From JBOFSQ01 sp051651625 (GTDB lineage Bacteria > Planctomycetota > Planctomycetia > Pirellulales > Thermoguttaceae): DNA of 64,000 nt. The notes below the pieces were generated by a model. That model worked only from the letters and a program-made list of their open reading frames with translations, had not been told where the DNA came from and searched no databases. Positions 1 through 8,900 of this stretch are shown here, in pieces (position 1 is the first letter of the stretch; every line of letters begins with the position of its first letter). Both the position numbers and the translations under genes were made by a program. The DNA lies in assembly GCA_051651625.1 (NCBI GenBank), contig JBOFSQ010000016.1, forward strand, positions 1 through 64,000, given 5' to 3'.

Positions 1-216
1 GCTGCTACGCCGTAACAGTCGCCGTTGCTTGCGACGTGCGGGCGTGAAGATACCGAGCAGAAGATGGTTTGTCGCGGTGGACGCGCAGAATGTCCACCAT
101 GTCCACCCTACCGAAAGAGTCGGTAGGCACGTCCCACGCCTAGAATTGTGGCGTCACGCCACTTGTGGGGAATTGAAAAAAAAGAGGGTGGACGTTTTCT
201 CACGTCCACCCTGTCG

Positions 217-879
217 CTAACTATTTCGCTTGCATCGTTTGCTAACTTGACCGCGGCCACTTTCGCCAGTGGGGAATGTGTGATAATCTCTCGGGTCGAT
301 TGCCTTGCGTTGTTCTTCAGGCAATTTATTCCAGTCGTCGAGAATGTTTACCCACGGTGTTTTTGAATCGCTGTAGGCGGATTGCCACTGCGCTACACAC
401 CACGCCGTCTTGCCCTTTGTTTTGCGTTTTGTTTTGCTTTCGTTCGCGTTGACCGGCGTTGATGCGGCTTGTGGTGGGTACAGACTTCGCAACGTCGCAG
501 CTTCCGCGACGAGTTCTTTCATAAAGCGCACCGTCACCACGTCGATTATGTTTGTTTCGTTTTGCTTGCGGTCGAATCGTTGTAACGCTTCGCAGAGTTG
601 GTATCTATCGACTTCGGCGGCGGTGTGGACAATTAAACGGCTGTTCCACTTCTCGGCGCGTTTGCGGATATACTCGGCGTCAACGTGGGTAAGTTCGCCG
701 AGGGGAACGGACAAAAACAACCGCCACTCACGCGGGTCTTCGGGGATCGGTTCAGGGACAAACTTTTCGTCGATTGCGGCAAGATACAAGTCTCGCTCGG
801 AAAGAAAATACTCCTCGCGTTCGTTGCCGTTGGCCGTCGTCGTGGCGGCGGAGGAGTTCGTTTGCGTCTTGCAATTCAT
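217..879 (-). CDS. hypothetical protein, 220 aa
   Basis: Unrecognised protein. The open frame continues upstream to 951, but the ATG at 879 is preceded on the minus strand by AAGGA at normal spacing, so I start there. The N-terminus is low complexity (Asn/Thr/Ala). The middle (roughly residues 30-130) looks like a compact alpha/beta domain with PREWRLFLSVPLGEL and HVDAEYIRKRAEKW. A Lys/Thr-rich linker (KTKRKTKGK) follows, then a second short block (WVNILDDWNKLPEEQRKAI). No signal peptide or membrane segment is seen. Its neighbour at 1010-1444, on the same strand, encodes a small helix-turn-helix protein, so the pair could be a phage or mobile-element remnant. That is inference only; I do not recognise a family. 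Confidence 0.55.
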   Translation of the reverse strand: MNCKTQTNSSAATTTANGNEREEYFLSERDLYLAAIDEKFVPEPIPEDPREWRLFLSVPLGELTHVDAEYIRKRAEKWNSRLIVHTAAEVDRYQLCEALQRFDRKQNETNIIDVVTVRFMKELVAEAATLRSLYPPQAASTPVNANESKTKRKTKGKTAWCVAQWQSAYSDSKTPWVNILDDWNKLPEEQRKAIDPRDYHTFPTGESGRGQVSKRCKRNS

Positions 880-1009
880 TGTGGTTTTCCTTTTTGGAGA
901 ATGTACGCTGGTCGTCGAGTGGCAGTCGCCGAGGAAAACCTTTGTCGGCAATCACACACACTCGATCACTTGACGCCGCGTGTGCACCGCGTCGCCTTCC
1001 AGCGTTCGT

Positions 1010-1444
1010 TTACGCGGCGTTCGTAGCCGCGTTTTTTTGCGTCATTTCTACCGAGGCGATCATGTCGGTTATGGTCTGCGCAAGCGTCTCGGTCGGAGCG
1101 GCAACTTCGATCTGCTGTCGTGCTGGTTCGTCGAGTCCGAACAGTTTACGTTCGGCTTCTAAAATCTTCAAGACTATCGTTGCGGCGCGGATGTCGCCGC
1201 CGCTCGTTGCGGCGTCCCAGTGTGCGCGTAACAGTTGTGCGTATTGTTCACGCTTCTGCTGCACCATCATTGCCCGACTCTCGTCGCAGCTTCGTATGTC
1301 AGCGAGAACGTCGCTGCGGATCGTTTCGTGAGAGACGCCCAGTTTTTCCGCGATAGTTCGGAGCGGGTCGCCACCGAAGTAGAGCTTCGTCGCTTCGGCG
1401 CGTCGTGCGGCGATCTTTGATTGTTTTTTGAGTGTAACCTTCAT
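1010..1444 (-). CDS. small helix-turn-helix protein, possibly terminase-small-subunit-like
   Basis: 144-residue protein starting at an ATG preceded by AAGGAAA. Residues about 10-50 form a predicted helix-turn-helix (RTIAEKLGVSHETIRSDV is a typical tri-helical DNA-binding pattern). A long helical region follows (RAMMVQQKREQYAQLLRAHW, then KILEAERKLFGLD). HTH followed by an 'ILEAERKLFGLD' helix is the layout I associate with small DNA-binding packaging or initiation proteins of phages and with related planctomycete genes. The match is by general pattern, so the specific role is uncertain. It is followed on the same strand by the unknown gene ending at 217 after a gap of about 130 bases, so co-transcription is possible. 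No recombinase or large terminase gene is visible in the window. Confidence 0.6.
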   Translation of the reverse strand: MKVTLKKQSKIAARRAEATKLYFGGDPLRTIAEKLGVSHETIRSDVLADIRSCDESRAMMVQQKREQYAQLLRAHWDAATSGGDIRAATIVLKILEAERKLFGLDEPARQQIEVAAPTETLAQTITDMIASVEMTQKNAATNAA

Positions 1445-1638
1445 GTCATGTTTCCTTGTGTCAAGTTCTTGGCGTTTGTCGCTTCGTCTGAAGCGGAGTT
1501 TAGCGCGTTGGCATGTTTTGTCAAGTCACCCCTCAAACGTGCGTTAGGAGTGAACGTGGTGCGTTGTTTTTGTGAGAGTGAGTCTTTGCGTGAAGTGGTT
1601 ACAATAAGTCGCCGGTAGTGGGTGCAAATTAGCACTTC

Positions 1639-1760
1639 GCCAAGTAGTTCGCCAAGTTACCCTTAAACGTGGCTTACTTGGCGAAGTTGGCGATGTGCGA
1701 CGTTTCACGGTATTTGCGACAAACGCTACTTGGCGGAGTTGTCCTAACTTGGCGAGTGCA
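1639..1760. repeat. cluster of CTTGGCG / CGCCAAG repeats
   Basis: In about 120 bases there are at least five copies of CTTGGCG or its complement CGCCAAG, plus GTTGGCG variants. Most have an adjoining AAGT or AGTT, and the set is arranged partly as inverted pairs around an ACGTGGCTTACTTGGCGAAG core. No gene covers the stretch. The pattern resembles iterons or clustered operator sites, but function is not shown. The rest of the gap (1445-1836 and 2140-2390) shows no other gene I can support. Confidence 0.5.
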
Positions 1761-1836
1761 TTGTTTTGCGTGCCGTAGCTATCTATCGCGGGTGTTTGCA
1801 TTATGTCGCCGGTGTTTGCCGAGTGTACGATGAATG

Positions 1837-2139
1837 TTAAGGGGTAACGCATTCGAGTTTTCGTTTTCGCCGCGTTGGAGTGGTGCTTGTGGGGCTGCCC
1901 AGTGTTGTGGGTGAGTCGGCGTCGGTGACTCGTGTAGACTGGGACGCACTGCGTACCAACAAGAAGACGGTAGTTTTTATCGCATCGGGTAGAGAATCCC
2001 AAGCGGTGATCACTTCGTAGAGTTCGGGCGCGATATTTTCACTTCCGACAACCGCACCAGCGCAGACGCCAGCGCGTGAAGTAGAAAATGCCGAGTTTCC
2101 CGAAGAATAATGGGGGGCTTCGAGTCCATGTGCGCCCAA
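1837..2139 (-). pseudogene. remnant of a larger protein gene (C-terminal tail only)
   Basis: The frame encodes 100 residues from a TTG codon. It includes PELYEVITAWDSLPDAIK followed by TTVFLLVRSA. To my knowledge, short helical tails of this form (W..LP..IK..I..LV) occur at the C-termini of planctomycete site-specific recombinases and related proteins. An in-frame TAG lies just upstream of the TTG, and a different frame is open further upstream (to about 2255, Lys/Arg-rich), so a frameshifted or truncated ancestor is plausible. No catalytic recombinase motif is present. It could equally be a small orphan gene; confidence is low. Confidence 0.35.
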
Positions 2140-2396
2140 TTTGTGCTAGCTTTCTTTATGTCTGGTACGACTTTCTCGTTTGCGCTGGGATCCCCTCTCT
2201 TGCCCAGTCTCTTTTTCTTCCGCCGTTTGCCTTTTAGACGGTCGTTAACCTGCAATAGTTGTTAACATGTAACAACTTTGCGGAAAGTATCAATTTTGCG
2301 AGTTGTGCCGCCGATATTCACGTCACGGTTCCCCTCCAATCCGGCTGGAGGAACTCACACTCGCTTTGTTGAACTCAAAAGAAGCAGGAGAATGGT

Positions 2397-4115
2397 ATGG
2401 TCACGACGCTTGAAAACAATCCCCGTGTGAATTTCGGTGATGACCCCGAATCGGTCGAGACGCTCATCGGATTGGGGACGCTCTGTTTCCAAGAACAGGA
2501 GTTCGACAAAGCGGTGCTGTTTTTCGAGGCGGCGATTGAAACGTTTCGCAACCGCCGCGAAGGTACGCCCGCCGAACACCTCGACGCACTCGGACGACTC
2601 AACCTGTGCCTCGGGATGGCAAGCCGCGCCGCTGGCGACATCGAAAACGCTCTCGAAGCACTCGTCATCGCCGCCGAACTCGCTCCAAACTTAAGCGATG
2701 CACACCTAGCACTCGGTCAAGTCTATCACTTGCTCGAACGTCCCGCCCACGCAATCATTGAGTTCAAAAAACTCACCGAACTGCTCCCGAACGACGCATC
2801 AGCGTGGCTCACACTCGGTTTCTTGCAACTCGACCACGCAACACTCGACGAAGCGATATTCTCACTCGACCGTGCCGTGTTACTCGATTCGCAGTCGCCG
2901 GAAGTCCACTACCTGCGAGGCGAAGCACTCCGTCGCCGTCAAAAACACGATGAAGCAGTCACCGCGTATCAACACCTTCTACCCGTCGCGTTTGAATATC
3001 CGCACGGAATCGTCGGACTCGCCAAATCACTCGTCGCACTCGGACGACTCGACGAAGGTTGGGACGCCTTCGAGTTTCGCCGCGTCAGTCAACTCGGCCC
3101 GTGGGAAACGCGAACGCTCCAGCAGTGGGACGGAAAACCAGACCAGTCAACAACGCTCCTCGTCCACTCCGAAGACAGCATCGGCAGCGACATTATGTTT
3201 GCGTCGTGTCTTTCGTCGATCACGCCGAAGGTTGGGAGCTGCGTCGTTGAGTGCGACTCTTCGCTCCACAATTTGCTGGCTCGTTCGTTCCCCGACGTGA
3301 GCTTCATTCCGATCTCCGGCGAAACAATTTCAGAAGAGACGCAACTTGCCGACCCGAAAACGGGCCGCATCGTTGACGCACAAATAAGTCTCGGTTCGAC
3401 TCCACGATTCAGTCGCAAACGTGTGACCGACTTCCCGATCAAGCGGTCTTATCTTACTCCGAGTCCCGACTGGCTCGGCGTGTGGCGTGAGCGACTCGCG
3501 CTTTTGGGATCGTCGCTGAAGGTCGGTATTTTGTGGCAAGGTGCGTGGACGCCCGAAACGGAGCAGCAGCGTTCGATTCCGTTTGAAGGAGTTTGTAGTT
3601 TGCTGCAACGTCATCAAGACGTTCGCTGGATCAGTTTGCAAGGCGGCTCGGCGGCGAAGTTGGCGGGACGTTCGCGTCTTGCGGGAGTCGAACTGAAAAC
3701 TTACGCCGACACATTCCCGAACGATCTCGACGTTCTCGCTGCGCTTCTTGCGTCGCTTGATTTGGTGATAACGCCGCCGGGGTACGTTGCACACCTTGCG
3801 GGCGCGGTCGGTGCGGAGACGTGGCTCGTCGTCCCCGAACAGAGCGACTGGCGTTGGGACGTTGCACGCGGAATCGGCGAAGGGCGTTCGGTGTGGCACC
3901 GTTCGATGACGCTCTTCCGTCAACAACACAAAGAGTCGTGGGAATCGGTCTTGGGACGTTTACACGTTGCCCTCACGCAGTTCCGCGCACCGACCCTCGC
4001 GCAATCGCAAACTGCTGACGAAGTTGCAAACGGCACCGCCGACGATCCGCAAATATTTTCGCTCGAAGCGTTCCGGCAAACACGTTCACCCGCACCATCA
4101 CGCCGAGCGGCGTGA
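2397..4115 (+). CDS. TPR protein with C-terminal glycosyltransferase-like domain
   Basis: 572 residues; the ATG follows AGCAGGAGA at good spacing, and an earlier ATG at 2392 is too close to that site. Residues about 20-230 are tetratricopeptide repeats (for example SDAHLALGQVYHLLERPAHA and PEVHYLRGEALRRRQKHDEA), which mediate protein-protein contacts. From about residue 370 the protein resembles the GT-B-like C-terminal half found in bacterial TPR-glycosyltransferase proteins (GILWQGAW; LDLVITPPGYVAHLAGAVG), where the last motif normally lines the nucleotide-sugar site. No signal peptide or membrane segment is visible, so a cytoplasmic role in sugar transfer to a protein or surface polymer is likely. 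The acceptor cannot be inferred. It stands alone, followed by a CCTATAGG hairpin. Confidence 0.8.
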   Translation: MVTTLENNPRVNFGDDPESVETLIGLGTLCFQEQEFDKAVLFFEAAIETFRNRREGTPAEHLDALGRLNLCLGMASRAAGDIENALEALVIAAELAPNLSDAHLALGQVYHLLERPAHAIIEFKKLTELLPNDASAWLTLGFLQLDHATLDEAIFSLDRAVLLDSQSPEVHYLRGEALRRRQKHDEAVTAYQHLLPVAFEYPHGIVGLAKSLVALGRLDEGWDAFEFRRVSQLGPWETRTLQQWDGKPDQSTTLLVHSEDSIGSDIMFASCLSSITPKVGSCVVECDSSLHNLLARSFPDVSFIPISGETISEETQLADPKTGRIVDAQISLGSTPRFSRKRVTDFPIKRSYLTPSPDWLGVWRERLALLGSSLKVGILWQGAWTPETEQQRSIPFEGVCSLLQRHQDVRWISLQGGSAAKLAGRSRLAGVELKTYADTFPNDLDVLAALLASLDLVITPPGYVAHLAGAVGAETWLVVPEQSDWRWDVARGIGEGRSVWHRSMTLFRQQHKESWESVLGRLHVALTQFRAPTLAQSQTADEVANGTADDPQIFSLEAFRQTRSPAPSRRAA

Positions 4116-4131
4116 ATTAGGCGGCGAGCAG

Positions 4132-4180
4132 CTATAGGCCCTATAGGACACATAGGGCCTATATGTCCTATAGGCTGGCC
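4132..4180. repeat. CCTATAGG palindrome, copy 1
   Basis: Imperfect hairpin. The arm CCTATAGGACACATAGG pairs with a downstream CCTATATGTCCTATAGG with one mismatch. It lies between two plus-strand genes. Related hairpins occur at 14667, 17497, 42975 and 44959. It could act as a terminator or mRNA-stabilising hairpin, but has no U-tract. Confidence 0.75.
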
Positions 4181-4205
4181 CTACGAAAAACTTAAAGCCG
4201 TTCCA

Positions 4206-4676
4206 ATGACTCAACGAATTCTAATCAGCTTGGTGATTGCCAGCGTACTTCTGGCAACGGCAACATCTGTCATCGCGCAGCGTGAAGCTCCGCCAGTGCC
4301 GACGAGTTCGCGTGACTCGTTCGACAAAGACCTGAAGAAACAGCGCATCCGCGAAGGTAAACCGATAACGCGGCAGCTCTGTACGTTTCAGGTTGTCGGG
4401 TCGCGTGTTGCTGTTCGCTTTGTGGGGAAGGGGAATCCTGCCGACTCCGAGCAGTATCTCTGTCTCGAAAACCTCCAGCTTGAACGGGTCTTGCAAGCGA
4501 TTCAAGACCACACGACGCAAATGTACTGGTGGATCGACGGGACGTTTACGGAGTATCGCGGCGGAAACTACGTTCTCGTTCAGCGAATTCAGCAGGCACC
4601 GCAATCGGCAGCGAATCCAGTACCGCCGCGAACGACTGAACCCGTGCCGCCAACTGGTACAAAGTTGCCCAATTGA
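4206..4676 (+). CDS. small secreted protein of unknown function
   Basis: 156 residues with a clear Sec signal peptide (residues 1-25, hydrophobic core LISLVIASVLLATATSVIA, likely cleavage near AQ|RE). The mature part has a basic N-terminal stretch (DKDLKKQRIREGK) and a compact core with LCTFQVVGSRVAVRFVGKG and YLCLENLQLERVLQAI. The tail is Pro/Thr-rich (VPPRTTEPVPPTGT). Two cysteines (in LCTF and YLCLEN) could form a disulfide. No Shine-Dalgarno is visible, but the ATG is the first codon of the signal peptide. It probably resides in the periplasm or is attached to the envelope. I do not recognise a named family. Confidence 0.7.
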   Translation: MTQRILISLVIASVLLATATSVIAQREAPPVPTSSRDSFDKDLKKQRIREGKPITRQLCTFQVVGSRVAVRFVGKGNPADSEQYLCLENLQLERVLQAIQDHTTQMYWWIDGTFTEYRGGNYVLVQRIQQAPQSAANPVPPRTTEPVPPTGTKLPN

Positions 4677-4682
4677 TCTTCG

Positions 4683-4956
4683 TATCCGCAGATTTCACAG
4701 ATTCACGCAGATTGTTTTGTTGTTGCATCGTTTACAAGCAGTTCTTTTTTCTCACACAAAGGCACGAAGGCACAAAGAAGAATTTTAACGCGGAAATCGC
4801 GGAAGGACGGAAAGACGCGGAAGTTCAGAATTCCGTGTCTTCCGTTTTTCCGCGTGTTCCGTGTTCTCGCCTCTTATCTTCGTGCCTTTGTGTGAACAAA
4901 AAAGAACTGCTGGCAGACGCAAAAAATCTGCGACAATCTGCGAAATCTGCGGATTC
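4683..4956. mobile_element. miniature inverted-repeat element, CACAAAGGCACGAAG family (copy A1)
   Basis: Non-coding stretch between 4676 and 5005. The ends are inverted copies (ATCCGCAGATTTC on the left, GAAATCTGCGGAT on the right). Inside lies the family core: AGTTCTTTTTTCTCACACAA and CAAAGGCACGAAG on one side, CTTCGTGCCTTTGTG on the other, with GGAAATCGCGGAA and CCGCGTGTTCCG arms between. The whole could fold into one long hairpin. Related copies lie at 12813, 25973, 39223, 50135 and 57887, with a partial at 54202. No transposase is encoded. Confidence 0.75.
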
Positions 4957-5004
4957 AAAATGAACGCTGTTTCGATAACTTTGTACTACGAACACGCCAT
5001 CAAA

Positions 5005-7872
5005 ATGAACCTGACGCCACGCCGCCGAGTCGGCGGATACATTTTGCTTGCGGTGGTGGCCGCGTGCGTTGTCTTTCTCGCGGGACAACTGTGGAGTCTG
5101 CTGGGCGTTTCGATGTTCGTCGTCGTGGTCGCGCTTGTGGGCGTTGCGGTGACGCTGATGCGCGACCGTAACATTGACCAGCCGCTCTTGCGACTCATCG
5201 GGACGCTGCTGATAACTGTTGCCGTTTCTGGACTCGCGACGACGTTTGCACCGCCGGAGAGCAAAACCGAACTCGGCGCGGGCGGCTGGCTCGGCGCGAT
5301 GATGTGGTACGGGGCGGCGTCGATTTCGCCGAATGGTGCGACGTGGTTCTTTCTCTGCTGTGCCGTCGCGGGGATCGTTCTCGCTGCCGACGACATCGTT
5401 GCAACCATCGCCATCGCGTGTTTTCGCGGCGGACAAGTTTTCACACGCCACGCCCGCGAACACGCACCAAAATTTGTTGATATTGCGCAGCGTATCGCAC
5501 TGCGAATCGCAAAACGTATTGACGTGCCAGCGCGATTCCGCACCGCCAAAGATTGGAGTTTTGCGCGATTTGATGCGCTCCGTACACACATCGAAAAACT
5601 TCGCACTCGCCGCGCAGTGGACGTTGTGGACGAAGTGGACACCGTGGACAACGTGAACGATGTGTACACCTTATCTCGTCCCCCCCGCGTACTCGGCGGG
5701 GGCCTAGAGGACACGGCCCAAGCAGACGCGGTAGCGTCGTTCGCGCAAGCGAACAGCGAAGCGACGGGCGAAGAAGAAGTTCGCGTCGAAGAAGATGTGG
5801 ACGAAGTGGACACCGTGGACATTGTAGACGAAGCGTTAGCTCTAGGCCCCCGCCGATTACGCGGGGGGGACGATGTTGATGCGGAAGAAGTGTCCATCGC
5901 TGAAGAAGTGTGCGCCACTGAAGATGTGTGCGTCACCGAAGAAGTTTGCGTCGCCGAAGAACCGCAGGTGTCAATCGAGTCCACCACGTCCACTCCGTCC
6001 ACACAAGAAGAAGCTCCGCCGGAAGAAGAAGTCGTCGCGTCAGAAAAACTCCCGCCGCTCGACTCGCTCACCGCGAGTGAACCGTTCAATGTTGACGAGT
6101 ACGAGTCGGCGGTACTCGAACAGGCCGACAAGTTGCAACAAGCGTTCGCCGACTTCGGTTTCAAGATTGATGTCACGAATATACAGACGGGGCCGGTCAT
6201 TGGGCAGTTTGAGATTCAGCTCGAAAAAGGGTTGCGGCTCAGCAAAATTACGAGCCTCACCGACGACCTCGCCATCGCACTCAAAGTTCAGACGGTACGA
6301 ATTGTTGCGCCGATTCCGGGGCGGAATACGGTCGGTGTTGAGATTCCGAATGCTCACCGTCGTGTCGTGCGGCTCCGCGACGTGATGGAGCAATCGGCAG
6401 CGGCCACGGCGAAGATGGCGATCCCCGTTTTCCTCGGTCAAGACGCCACCGGACAACCGCTCGTGGCTGACTTGGCGAAACTTCCGCACCTCCTAATCGC
6501 CGGACGAACTGGGACCGGAAAGAGCGTTTGCTTGAACTCAATCATCGTTTCGATCTTGATGACTCGCCGCAGCGAAGAAGTACGGATGCTGATGATCGAT
6601 CCGAAAATGGTAGAGCTTTCGCCGTACAAAACGATTCCGCATTTGATGCACCCAGTCGTCACCGACATGCGAAAGGCGGAGGCGATTCTCGGCTGGGCGG
6701 TCGAGAAGATGGAAGACCGTTACCGGCTGCTGGCCCGCGCGGGGGTGCGGCAACTTTCGGAGTATAACCGACTCACCGAGCAGCAACTTTACAAACGCAC
6801 GAAACCCGAATCCGATACCGAGTGGAACAACATTCCGAAGTCGATGCCGTATGTCGTGATCGTCGCCGACGAGCTTGCCGACTTGATGATGACGGCAGGA
6901 AAAGAGGTCGAGTCACACATCATCCGTCTTGCGCAGAAGAGCCGCGCGGTCGGTATTCACCTTGTTTTGGCGACGCAGAAACCGACCGTTGACATCATCA
7001 CCGGACTCATAAAGTCAAACTTGCCAGCGAGAATTGCGTTTCAAGTTGCGAGCCGCACCGACAGCCAAGTTGTTCTTGATCGCAACGGTGCGGAAAAACT
7101 TCTCGGCAACGGCGACATGTTGTTTTTGCAACCGGGGACGAGTCTCGTTGAACGCGGCCAAGGAACTTACGTCAGCGACGAAGACATTGAGCGAGTGATT
7201 GAGCTGGTGTCGCTGGTGCCGCAGGAGTTTGCGGCGGAACTTGTCGCGCTCGAAGTCGATGCGCAGGAGGCCGCCGTGCCGCCGCCGAAGGAGACGCGCG
7301 ACGCGATCTACGAGCAAGCGGTAGAGTGCATCATCAATGAGGGGAAAGGGAGCGTCTCGCTCTTGCAACGCAAACTTGAGATCGGTTACGGTCGCGCCGC
7401 GCGAATCATCGACGCGATGGAGACCGACGGCATCGTCGGCCCGTCGCAGGGTGCGCAGCCGCGTGAAGTCTTGATGACACTCTCGCAGTGGCGTTACCAA
7501 ACAACGGGGCACGCTGCACCGGAAGTTACGTTGCCACCAGAACCGGAGCCAGAGTTTGTCGAGCCAGAACCCGAAGCGTTTACCGACGACGACCAGACCG
7601 ACGACGAACCAATCGACGAGCAACCAATCGACGACGACCAGACCGACGAAGCGATTGATTTCCAGCCCACCGAAGATTCCGAGACCGCCGACGAAGACGA
7701 CGAAGAAGACGACAGCGTTGACGAACCGTCCGAAGACGACGAAGAAGAAATCTACGACGACGCCGACGAAGATGCGGAGGTGTATGCCGACGAAGAGTGT
7801 GCCGACGATGACGCGAACATTGGTTCGCCGAGTTTTCGCCCCAACGGGGCGACAGAACTTAGCCGTGGGTGA
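5005..7872 (+). CDS. ftsK: DNA translocase FtsK/SpoIIIE
   Basis: Membrane-anchored hexameric ATPase that pumps chromosome termini through the division septum. The frame is open from 4861, but that part lies inside a repeat element. I start at MNLTPRR, just before the membrane segments (about residues 11-140, four to five helices). A long acidic linker follows, then the alpha/beta motor: Walker A GRTGTGKS near residue 500 and Walker B VVIVADELADLMM near 620. The winged-helix gamma domain (SLLQRKLEIGYGRAARIIDA, about 765-830) normally reads KOPS-type sequences. Two oddities are visible: part of the linker is encoded by palindromic repeat DNA (5617-6004), and the last 19 or so codons lie in another repeat element, so the C-terminus after the acidic tail is repeat-derived. 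About 955 residues. No convincing Shine-Dalgarno precedes the start. Confidence 0.93.
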   Translation: MNLTPRRRVGGYILLAVVAACVVFLAGQLWSLLGVSMFVVVVALVGVAVTLMRDRNIDQPLLRLIGTLLITVAVSGLATTFAPPESKTELGAGGWLGAMMWYGAASISPNGATWFFLCCAVAGIVLAADDIVATIAIACFRGGQVFTRHAREHAPKFVDIAQRIALRIAKRIDVPARFRTAKDWSFARFDALRTHIEKLRTRRAVDVVDEVDTVDNVNDVYTLSRPPRVLGGGLEDTAQADAVASFAQANSEATGEEEVRVEEDVDEVDTVDIVDEALALGPRRLRGGDDVDAEEVSIAEEVCATEDVCVTEEVCVAEEPQVSIESTTSTPSTQEEAPPEEEVVASEKLPPLDSLTASEPFNVDEYESAVLEQADKLQQAFADFGFKIDVTNIQTGPVIGQFEIQLEKGLRLSKITSLTDDLAIALKVQTVRIVAPIPGRNTVGVEIPNAHRRVVRLRDVMEQSAAATAKMAIPVFLGQDATGQPLVADLAKLPHLLIAGRTGTGKSVCLNSIIVSILMTRRSEEVRMLMIDPKMVELSPYKTIPHLMHPVVTDMRKAEAILGWAVEKMEDRYRLLARAGVRQLSEYNRLTEQQLYKRTKPESDTEWNNIPKSMPYVVIVADELADLMMTAGKEVESHIIRLAQKSRAVGIHLVLATQKPTVDIITGLIKSNLPARIAFQVASRTDSQVVLDRNGAEKLLGNGDMLFLQPGTSLVERGQGTYVSDEDIERVIELVSLVPQEFAAELVALEVDAQEAAVPPPKETRDAIYEQAVECIINEGKGSVSLLQRKLEIGYGRAARIIDAMETDGIVGPSQGAQPREVLMTLSQWRYQTTGHAAPEVTLPPEPEPEFVEPEPEAFTDDDQTDDEPIDEQPIDDDQTDEAIDFQPTEDSETADEDDEEDDSVDEPSEDDEEEIYDDADEDAEVYADEECADDDANIGSPSFRPNGATELSRG
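5617..6004. repeat. repeat-derived DNA inside the ftsK linker
   Basis: Within the reading frame are clusters of GTGGAC units at about 5617-5650 and 5796-5822, with the complementary GTCCAC units at 5978-6003. Two inverted copies of a GC-rich block (CCCCCCGCGTACTCGGCGGG at 5681 and its near-complement around 5845-5870) lie between them. Similar GTGGAC hairpins are intergenic at 78-213 and 13556-13633. The encoded protein is low complexity (VDEVDTVD type). Confidence 0.8.
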
Positions 7873-7995
7873 GCGTTACTCCACGAACCCACGGTAGGCA
7901 TCCCCAACAAAATCCGTAGCCCCAACGGGGCGTAAGAATCGTTAGGGATGGCACAACTCTTGCGCCCCGTTGGGGCAAATGCGTAATTCACAACC
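7815..7995. mobile_element. miniature element, CCCCGTTGGGG/CCCACGGCTAAG family (copy B1)
   Basis: Begins inside the 3' end of ftsK (GCGAACATTGGTTCGC, then GCCCCAACGGGGC and CTTAGCCGTGGGTGAGCG) and ends at GCCCCGTTGGGGCAAAT near 7980. The same order and wording occurs at 48376-48664. The ftsK stop codon lies within it. It fills most of the gap before 8103. Confidence 0.8.
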
Positions 7996-8102
7996 ACAAA
8001 CAAACATTACACCACCACCCTCCTTCGCGTGGCCCTTGCCAATATCGTTTAGCCCGCTAAAATGTCCGCTGATTGTTGGCGTTCTATTCAAAGGAGTGTA
8101 CT

Positions 8103-8855
8103 GTGTTCGTTTCTGCATCGACCGACTGTTTCGCACATCTCTCCGTATCGCTCGATGAGCTGCTCGACAAAGTGACCGATATTGGTTTCACTTCGATGGA
8201 GCTTGTCATCGGTGCTGGAAGGCTGATCGAGCCAGCAACCGTGGCGTCGCAGCGAGACCTCGTGACGAAAACACTGCGGACATCGCGCCGCGTGATGGTG
8301 TCGTCATACTATCTTGCGATTGAACCGACTGTCCCCGACTATCGGGACGTGTTCGTTCAAACCTGTCTGCTCGCACGACAAACGCAAGTAGTCATCGTCG
8401 TCATTCGCCCGTCGTTCGCGGGGATTCCGTTCAACGACGAAGTAGACCGTCTCCGCGAACTTGTCGAGATCGGCAAGAAGCAAGGCGTTGTCGTCGCGCT
8501 CACGACCGAGCACGACCGAATCACCGGCACGCCCGACGCCGTTGGGAGTCTGTGCAAGGCGGTTCCCGGACTCAGCGTCTCGCTCGATCCGAGTCACTAC
8601 ATCTACAACTTTCCAAAACCGAGAGACTACGATTCGATCATCCAGTACGTCACGCATCTGCGGCTGCGTGACACAACGCCGAAGTTGTTTCAAGCACAAG
8701 TCGGTCAGGGAAAACTTGAGTACAGCAAGCTGATGATTCAGCTCAAAAAATACAACTACCAGCGTGCGCTCTGCGTCGATCTGGCAGTCCTACCCGACCT
8801 CGACCCCATCAGCGAAATGCGCAAAATGCGGCTGCTGCTGGAGAGTTTGTTGTAG
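8103..8855 (+). CDS. sugar phosphate isomerase/epimerase-like (xylose isomerase-like TIM barrel)
   Basis: The frame is open from an ATG at 8073, but a GTG at 8103 sits behind AAAGGAGTG at correct spacing and leaves the domain complete, so I choose it (250 residues). The protein follows the AP-endonuclease-2/xylose-isomerase TIM-barrel plan: DIGFTSMELVIGAGR near the N-terminus, a central EIGKKQGVVVALTTEHDR strand with Glu/His, SLDPSHYIYNF (metal-ligand type Asp-x-x-His) and THLRLRDT. In this superfamily these residues bind divalent metal and act on sugars or sugar phosphates by keto-enol isomerisation. The specific substrate is not evident. No signal peptide; cytoplasmic. It stands alone between a repeat element and another dispersed repeat. 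Confidence 0.75.
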   Translation: MFVSASTDCFAHLSVSLDELLDKVTDIGFTSMELVIGAGRLIEPATVASQRDLVTKTLRTSRRVMVSSYYLAIEPTVPDYRDVFVQTCLLARQTQVVIVVIRPSFAGIPFNDEVDRLRELVEIGKKQGVVVALTTEHDRITGTPDAVGSLCKAVPGLSVSLDPSHYIYNFPKPRDYDSIIQYVTHLRLRDTTPKLFQAQVGQGKLEYSKLMIQLKKYNYQRALCVDLAVLPDLDPISEMRKMRLLLESLL

Positions 8856-8900
8856 GAGACTTTTTCGGAAACATGGAATTGGGGCGATTTGGTAGTTCGC

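Noticed and set aside
217..2139. Complete prophage or integrative element at the left edge
   Set aside because: Only two small genes and a remnant are seen; no integrase, capsid or large terminase, and no attachment sites can be defined.
4861..5004. Extended N-terminus of FtsK
   Set aside because: It is a translation of the family A element and has no ribosome site or membrane topology sense.
4986..6200. 404-residue minus-strand frame opposite ftsK
   Set aside because: Low-complexity Ser/Thr product, complementary to the acidic ftsK linker; a shadow.
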